From contig CANKHJ010000026.1 in the NCBI GenBank assembly GCA_947481635.1, forward strand, positions 1-35,633: a stretch of DNA of 35,633 nucleotides, read 5' to 3'. This document shows, piece by piece, positions 32,651 through 35,633 of the stretch (the stretch's first letter is position 1; every line of letters begins with the position of its first letter). A program made the position numbers and the translations under genes. The notes beneath the pieces are model-generated. The model saw nothing but the letters and a program-made list of their open reading frames with translations, was not told the origin of the DNA and searched no databases. The stretch is from Bradyrhizobiaceae bacterium (lineage in GTDB: Bacteria; Pseudomonadota; Alphaproteobacteria; Rhizobiales; Xanthobacteraceae).

Positions 32651-33430
32651 TCAGGCCTTTTGTTCGGTCTTCGCACGCAGCGACCCGATCTCGGTCAGCG
32701 CCTGCGCCGCGGCGCGCCGCATGAAGCCCTGGTCCGACGACACCACGAAGGTGGTCGCGCCCTGTTCCTGCAGCCATGCGGCTTCCGCCTTGCCGCCGAC
32801 AAACACCGCGATCGGCTTTCCAGCCTTGCGGGCCGCGGCACCGATGCGTTCCACCGCGTCGCGCACCGGCGGTGCGTCGGATGAGTCCGCGCCGAGCGCC
32901 ACCGCGAGGTCGCCGCGGCCGATGAACAGCGCATCGATCCCGTCCACCGCGGCGATGGCGTCGATCTCGTTCAAGGCTTCCGGGTCTTCGATCTGCGCGA
33001 TCACGGTGGTGGCTTCATCGGCGGCATCGACGGTCTGCCACATCGATGAGGCGCCATAGCGCGCGTGGCGCGGCGAGCCGGAATAGCCGCGCTTGCCGTT
33101 GCGATAGCGGCACGCCTTTGCGACCTCCTGCGCCTGTTGCGCGGTCGCGATATGCGGCACCAGCACGCCGGTCGCGCCGCAGTCGAGCACCGAGAGAAGA
33201 TGCGCGGGCAGGGCGGATGCCACCCGCACCAGGCCGGCGGTGTTCGAGGCGCGCGCCGCAAGCAAGGCGGTGTCGATCGCGGCGCGGTCGAACGGCGCAT
33301 GTTCTTCGTCGATCACCACGAAATCGAAGCCGAGATCGCCGAGGATCTCGGTCGCATGCGTCGTTGGCGTCTTCACGAAGGTGCCGATCAGGTGCTCGCG
33401 TGCGAGCAGACGCCGGCGGAAGCTTGTCAT
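32651..33430 (-). CDS. HpcH/HpaI-family aldolase
   Basis: The 259-residue TIM-barrel enzyme has the class II pyruvate-aldolase residues: DEEHAPFD with the catalytic His44, LVRV with Arg69, the metal ligands Glu148 (IAQIEDPEA) and Asp174 (GRGDLA), and YSGSPRHARYG. HpaI-type enzymes split 4-hydroxy-2-oxo acids into pyruvate and an aldehyde, the last step of meta-cleavage pathways; macrophomate synthase and citramalyl-CoA lyase are relatives. It begins one base after the DUF6282 gene's stop codon, showing tight coupling. No oxo-acid hydratase is present in this operon. Confidence 0.92.
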   Translation of the reverse strand: MTSFRRRLLAREHLIGTFVKTPTTHATEILGDLGFDFVVIDEEHAPFDRAAIDTALLAARASNTAGLVRVASALPAHLLSVLDCGATGVLVPHIATAQQAQEVAKACRYRNGKRGYSGSPRHARYGASSMWQTVDAADEATTVIAQIEDPEALNEIDAIAAVDGIDALFIGRGDLAVALGADSSDAPPVRDAVERIGAAARKAGKPIAVFVGGKAEAAWLQEQGATTFVVSSDQGFMRRAAAQALTEIGSLRAKTEQKA

Positions 33431-33431
33431 C

Positions 33432-34385
33432 TCAATGTGCCGTCGCGGGCGTCGTATTGGCGCCGAGGCCGGCCAGCCGCATCGCGTTGAGGCTGATCAT
33501 CTTGCGGATGTCCTCGTCGCTGTAACCGAGCGCGACCAGCAGCTTCACCATCAGGCGGAAGCCCTGAGCCGGCGATGGGCAATTTGGCTGCCCGAGGTCC
33601 GATCCGAAGAAGGTCTGATCGATGCCGGCGGCATCGATGTAGCCCTTCAGTTGCTCGGGCGAGAAGCAGGTGAAGCGCGTCTCGACGAACATGCAGATCG
33701 AATGCTCGATGAACACTCCGGCCTCGGCCAGCGCCTTGATGTCCTTATTCACCGCGCCGACGGTGTAGCTCGGATGGTTCACCAGCAGCCGCTTCACGCC
33801 GCGCTTGCGGGCTTCCTCGAACAGCGGCCACACCTCGCTGATATGCAGGTGCCCGCAGGACATCACCGCATCATATTCGGCAACCATGTCGAGGATCGGC
33901 TTCACCGCATCGATCAGGTCGCCGTGCTCGTCGACCACTGACAACGCGGTCGGGCGCCGCATCGCGGATTTGGCGACCAGCAGCTTCTTGTTGTGGCCCT
34001 CGCGGATATGGTTGGCCGCCGAGACCGTCGGCATCCAGACGATCTTCGAGCCCATCTTGAGCGCATGCTCGACCGCATAGACGTTGAACCCGCCGAGCGC
34101 GTTGTTCAGCACCACCGAGCCGAGCGGCTCGACGTCAAGGTGCGCGTAGCGCTCCTTGATCAGGTCGACGATCGGCGCGGTCGGATAATAGTGATCCTTG
34201 AACAGCACGGCGCGCATGCCGTTGGTGGCGGCTTCCTCGACCGCTTCGATGTGGTCGACCAGCCGCTCCATCACCGAGGGGCCGCTATGACAATGCAGGT
34301 CGACCGCGCCGCGCATCAGGTCGTCGACCTTCGCCTCGGAGACCGCGGCCATGCCGGGATGAACGCCAGTGGGTTTCTGTTCCAT
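33432..34385 (-). CDS. DUF6282 family protein, metal-dependent hydrolase-like
   Basis: The 317-residue protein has the opening motif VDLHCHSGPS with His31 and His33, as in amidohydrolase/PHP barrels. Further possible metal ligands are in VVDEHGD, CGHLH, VNHPSY and FFGSDLGQP, the last Asp at the place of the single-Asp ligand of amidohydrolases. I recognise the DUF6282 pattern but no tested function; a hydrolase or decarboxylase on a carboxylated ring product is possible. ATG at 34385 follows GGAGAG by seven bases; an upstream ATG at 34445 has no ribosome site. It is the first gene of the operon with aldolase, cupin, quinone oxidoreductase and IclR-2. Confidence 0.85.
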   Translation of the reverse strand: MEQKPTGVHPGMAAVSEAKVDDLMRGAVDLHCHSGPSVMERLVDHIEAVEEAATNGMRAVLFKDHYYPTAPIVDLIKERYAHLDVEPLGSVVLNNALGGFNVYAVEHALKMGSKIVWMPTVSAANHIREGHNKKLLVAKSAMRRPTALSVVDEHGDLIDAVKPILDMVAEYDAVMSCGHLHISEVWPLFEEARKRGVKRLLVNHPSYTVGAVNKDIKALAEAGVFIEHSICMFVETRFTCFSPEQLKGYIDAAGIDQTFFGSDLGQPNCPSPAQGFRLMVKLLVALGYSDEDIRKMISLNAMRLAGLGANTTPATAH

Positions 34386-34480
34386 GGGATTTCTCTCCGC
34401 GCGTTTTTGCGCCGACGGGGCGTCAACTTTCACTGAGAGTGACATTTAGACGCGCACCCCGTCCAGCGGGGGTTAAAAGC

Positions 34481-34507
34481 CTGCCGTTTCGCAATGCGAA
34501 ACGGCAG
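34481..34507. promoter_or_regulatory. Perfect palindrome, candidate IclR-2 operator
   Basis: CTGCCGTTTCGC (34481-34492) is repeated inverted at 34496-34507 with the spacer AAT: 12 perfect base pairs. It lies in the 190-base divergent region between the DUF6282 operon (96 bases from its start) and TctC-D (69 bases). The core TTTCGC-n3-GCGAAA resembles short-spaced palindromes bound by IclR-type dimers. There is no T-run and neither gene ends here, which argues against a terminator. Confidence 0.55.
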
Positions 34508-34575
34508 TGATGCGCCGCCGTTGCGGGATCAGATCGGCTATGCTGGCCTCAACAATCATCTGGGGGAGAAAGACC

Positions 34576-35562
34576 ATGCGCATCAGCAAGACAGGCGTGA
34601 CCACCTTAGCGCTCGCGGCCGGGCTGATCGCGGCGCTGCCGTCGCTCGCCGCCGCCCAGGCTTGGCCGACCCGAACGGTGACCATGATCGTGCCATTCCC
34701 CGCTGGCGGCCCGGCCGACGTGCTGGCTCGCACCGTCGCCGCGGAGCTCAGCGCCAAGCTCGGCCAGTCCTTCGTGATCGAGAACAAGGCCGGAGCCGGC
34801 GGTAATCTCGGCGGCGCCGCGGCCGCCAAGGCCGAGCCAGATGGCTACACCATGATGTTCTCGACGCCGGGCCCCGCGGCGGTGAACAAGCTGATGTATG
34901 CCAATGCCGGCTATGACCCGGAGAAGGATCTCACGCCGGTCATCCTGGTCGCCAAGTCGCCGCTGATCATCGTCGCCAACAACGATGCGCCGGCGAAGGA
35001 CTTCAAGGAAATGGTGGCCTATGCGAAGGCCAATCCCGACAAACTCAATGTCGGGCATCCCGGCAACGGCACGCTCGGCCACATCACCTCGGAGCTGATC
35101 CAGCTCAACAACAGCATCAAGATGACCGACGTCCCGTATCGCGGCACCGCGCCGCTCACCACCGACGTGCTCGGCGGTCAGGTCCATCTCGCGATGGATT
35201 TCATCACGACCTACATCCCGCTGGTGAAGGACAAGCAGATCCGCGCGCTCGCCGTCACCAGCAGCGAACGCGTGAAAAGCGATCTGCCCGACGTGCCGAC
35301 CGTCGCGGAGCTCGGCTTCACTGGCTTCGAGGCGACCGCGTGGTACGCGATCCTCGCCCCGGCCAAGACGCCCGCCGACATCATCCAGAAGGTCAACGCG
35401 ACGGTGAATGCGTGGCTGCAAAGCCCGGTCGGCAAGGAGACCCTGGTGAAATTCGTGATGCAGAGCGCCGGTGGAACTCCGGCCGACGCCAAGACCTACA
35501 TCTCGAGCGAACTCGCGAAGTGGGGCCCGGTGATCAAGGCCGCAAACATCGCGCTGAATTGA
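34576..35562 (+). CDS. Tripartite tricarboxylate transporter (TctC/Bug) substrate-binding protein D
   Basis: The 328-residue protein has a Sec signal peptide (MRISKTGVTTLALAAGLIAA, cleaved near AAAQ). Bug motifs follow: WPTRTVTMIVPFPAGGPAD, FVIENKAGAGGNLG, DGYTMMFS, VPYRGTAPLTTDVLGG and VPTVAELGFTGFEATAWYA. ATG at 34576 follows GGGGGAG. It is divergent from the DUF6282 operon and shares its regulatory gap, so it likely imports the compound that operon degrades. As with the other three TctC proteins here, no TctA/TctB is nearby. Confidence 0.94.
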   Translation: MRISKTGVTTLALAAGLIAALPSLAAAQAWPTRTVTMIVPFPAGGPADVLARTVAAELSAKLGQSFVIENKAGAGGNLGGAAAAKAEPDGYTMMFSTPGPAAVNKLMYANAGYDPEKDLTPVILVAKSPLIIVANNDAPAKDFKEMVAYAKANPDKLNVGHPGNGTLGHITSELIQLNNSIKMTDVPYRGTAPLTTDVLGGQVHLAMDFITTYIPLVKDKQIRALAVTSSERVKSDLPDVPTVAELGFTGFEATAWYAILAPAKTPADIIQKVNATVNAWLQSPVGKETLVKFVMQSAGGTPADAKTYISSELAKWGPVIKAANIALN

Positions 35563-35573
35563 TTCTTTCTCTT

Positions 35574-35617
35574 ACCTCTCCCCGCTTGCGGGGAGAGGTC
35601 GGCGCGCCAGCGCGCCG
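35574..35617. repeat. Double hairpin REP-like element after TctC-D
   Basis: ACCTCTCCCCGC (35574-35585) pairs perfectly with GCGGGGAGAGGT (35588-35599) around a two-base loop. CGGCGCGC (35600-35607) then pairs with GCGCGCCG (35610-35617), and GGTGAGGGGG follows. This is a common intergenic palindrome in rhizobial genomes. Beginning 11 bases after the TctC-D stop, it could also serve as its terminator or 3' stabiliser. Confidence 0.7.
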
Positions 35618-35633
35618 GGTGAGGGGGAGTTTC

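Noticed and set aside
1-35633. CRISPR arrays, tRNA/rRNA genes, transposases or prophage genes
   Set aside because: I saw no regularly spaced direct repeats, no cloverleaf or rRNA sequence, and no integrase or transposase motif. The palindromes present are isolated and not flanked by mobile-element genes.

Overview
The window looks like part of the chromosome of a high-GC alphaproteobacterium, most likely of the Bradyrhizobium/Rhodopseudomonas (Nitrobacteraceae) type. This rests on the strong GC/CG codon bias, the abundance of Bug/TctC solute-binding proteins, and intergenic palindromes with the layout often seen in that group (GTCATGCC.., ..GTGGATGCCCGCGACAAG..). It is inference from composition and content; no rRNA, tRNA or housekeeping gene is present to prove it. 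I see no transposase, integrase, CRISPR array or phage gene. Almost every gene is a catabolic enzyme, a solute-binding protein or an IclR-type regulator.

Left block (1-7440). A partial ABC-type (NMT1/SsuA-like) binding protein leaves the window on the minus strand. On the plus strand follow a GlcD-like FAD oxidase and a creatininase-family amidohydrolase. A cytosine-deaminase-like amidohydrolase (minus) then faces a plus-strand group: RidA, a possible 59-residue protein, an IPNS-like 2-oxoglutarate/Fe(II)-type oxygenase and a second NMT1-like binding protein that is a paralogue of the first. Creatininase, deaminase and RidA together suggest use of a nitrogen compound such as an N-heterocycle, but the substrate is not shown.

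Central minus-strand block (18706 down to 7452, ten genes). In transcription order it holds a TctC binding protein, a core MetE-like zinc protein, a cytochrome P450, a 2Fe-2S/FAD reductase, two more TctC proteins, an enoyl-CoA hydratase, an NDP-forming acyl-CoA synthetase, a thiolase-like protein and its DUF35 partner. This reads as oxidation, CoA activation, hydration and C-C cleavage of an imported acid. Divergent from it, on the plus strand, are a phytanoyl-CoA-dioxygenase-like enzyme and a complete TRAP transporter (binding protein, DctQ, DctM).

Right block (22676-34385). IclR-1 (minus) is divergent from a tightly coupled plus-strand operon: VOC dioxygenase-like protein, MhpA-like flavin hydroxylase, a second core MetE-like protein, an SCP-x-type thiolase and an AMP-forming CoA ligase. 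This set looks like a pathway for an aromatic or other phenolic acid. A second, minus-strand operon runs DUF6282 protein, HpcH/HpaI aldolase, bicupin, quinone oxidoreductase, IclR-2. Divergent from it is a fourth TctC protein.

The main regulatory observation is a 17-bp near-palindrome, TGTCCACTsTGCGGACA, present in two intergenic regions. One copy is between IclR-1 and the VOC operon (23682-23698). The other is between the central minus block and the PhyH/TRAP operon (18800-18816, opposite orientation). It would tie these three or four transcription units into one IclR-1 regulon. A different perfect palindrome (34481-34507) in the promoter region of the IclR-2 operon is the natural candidate operator for IclR-2.
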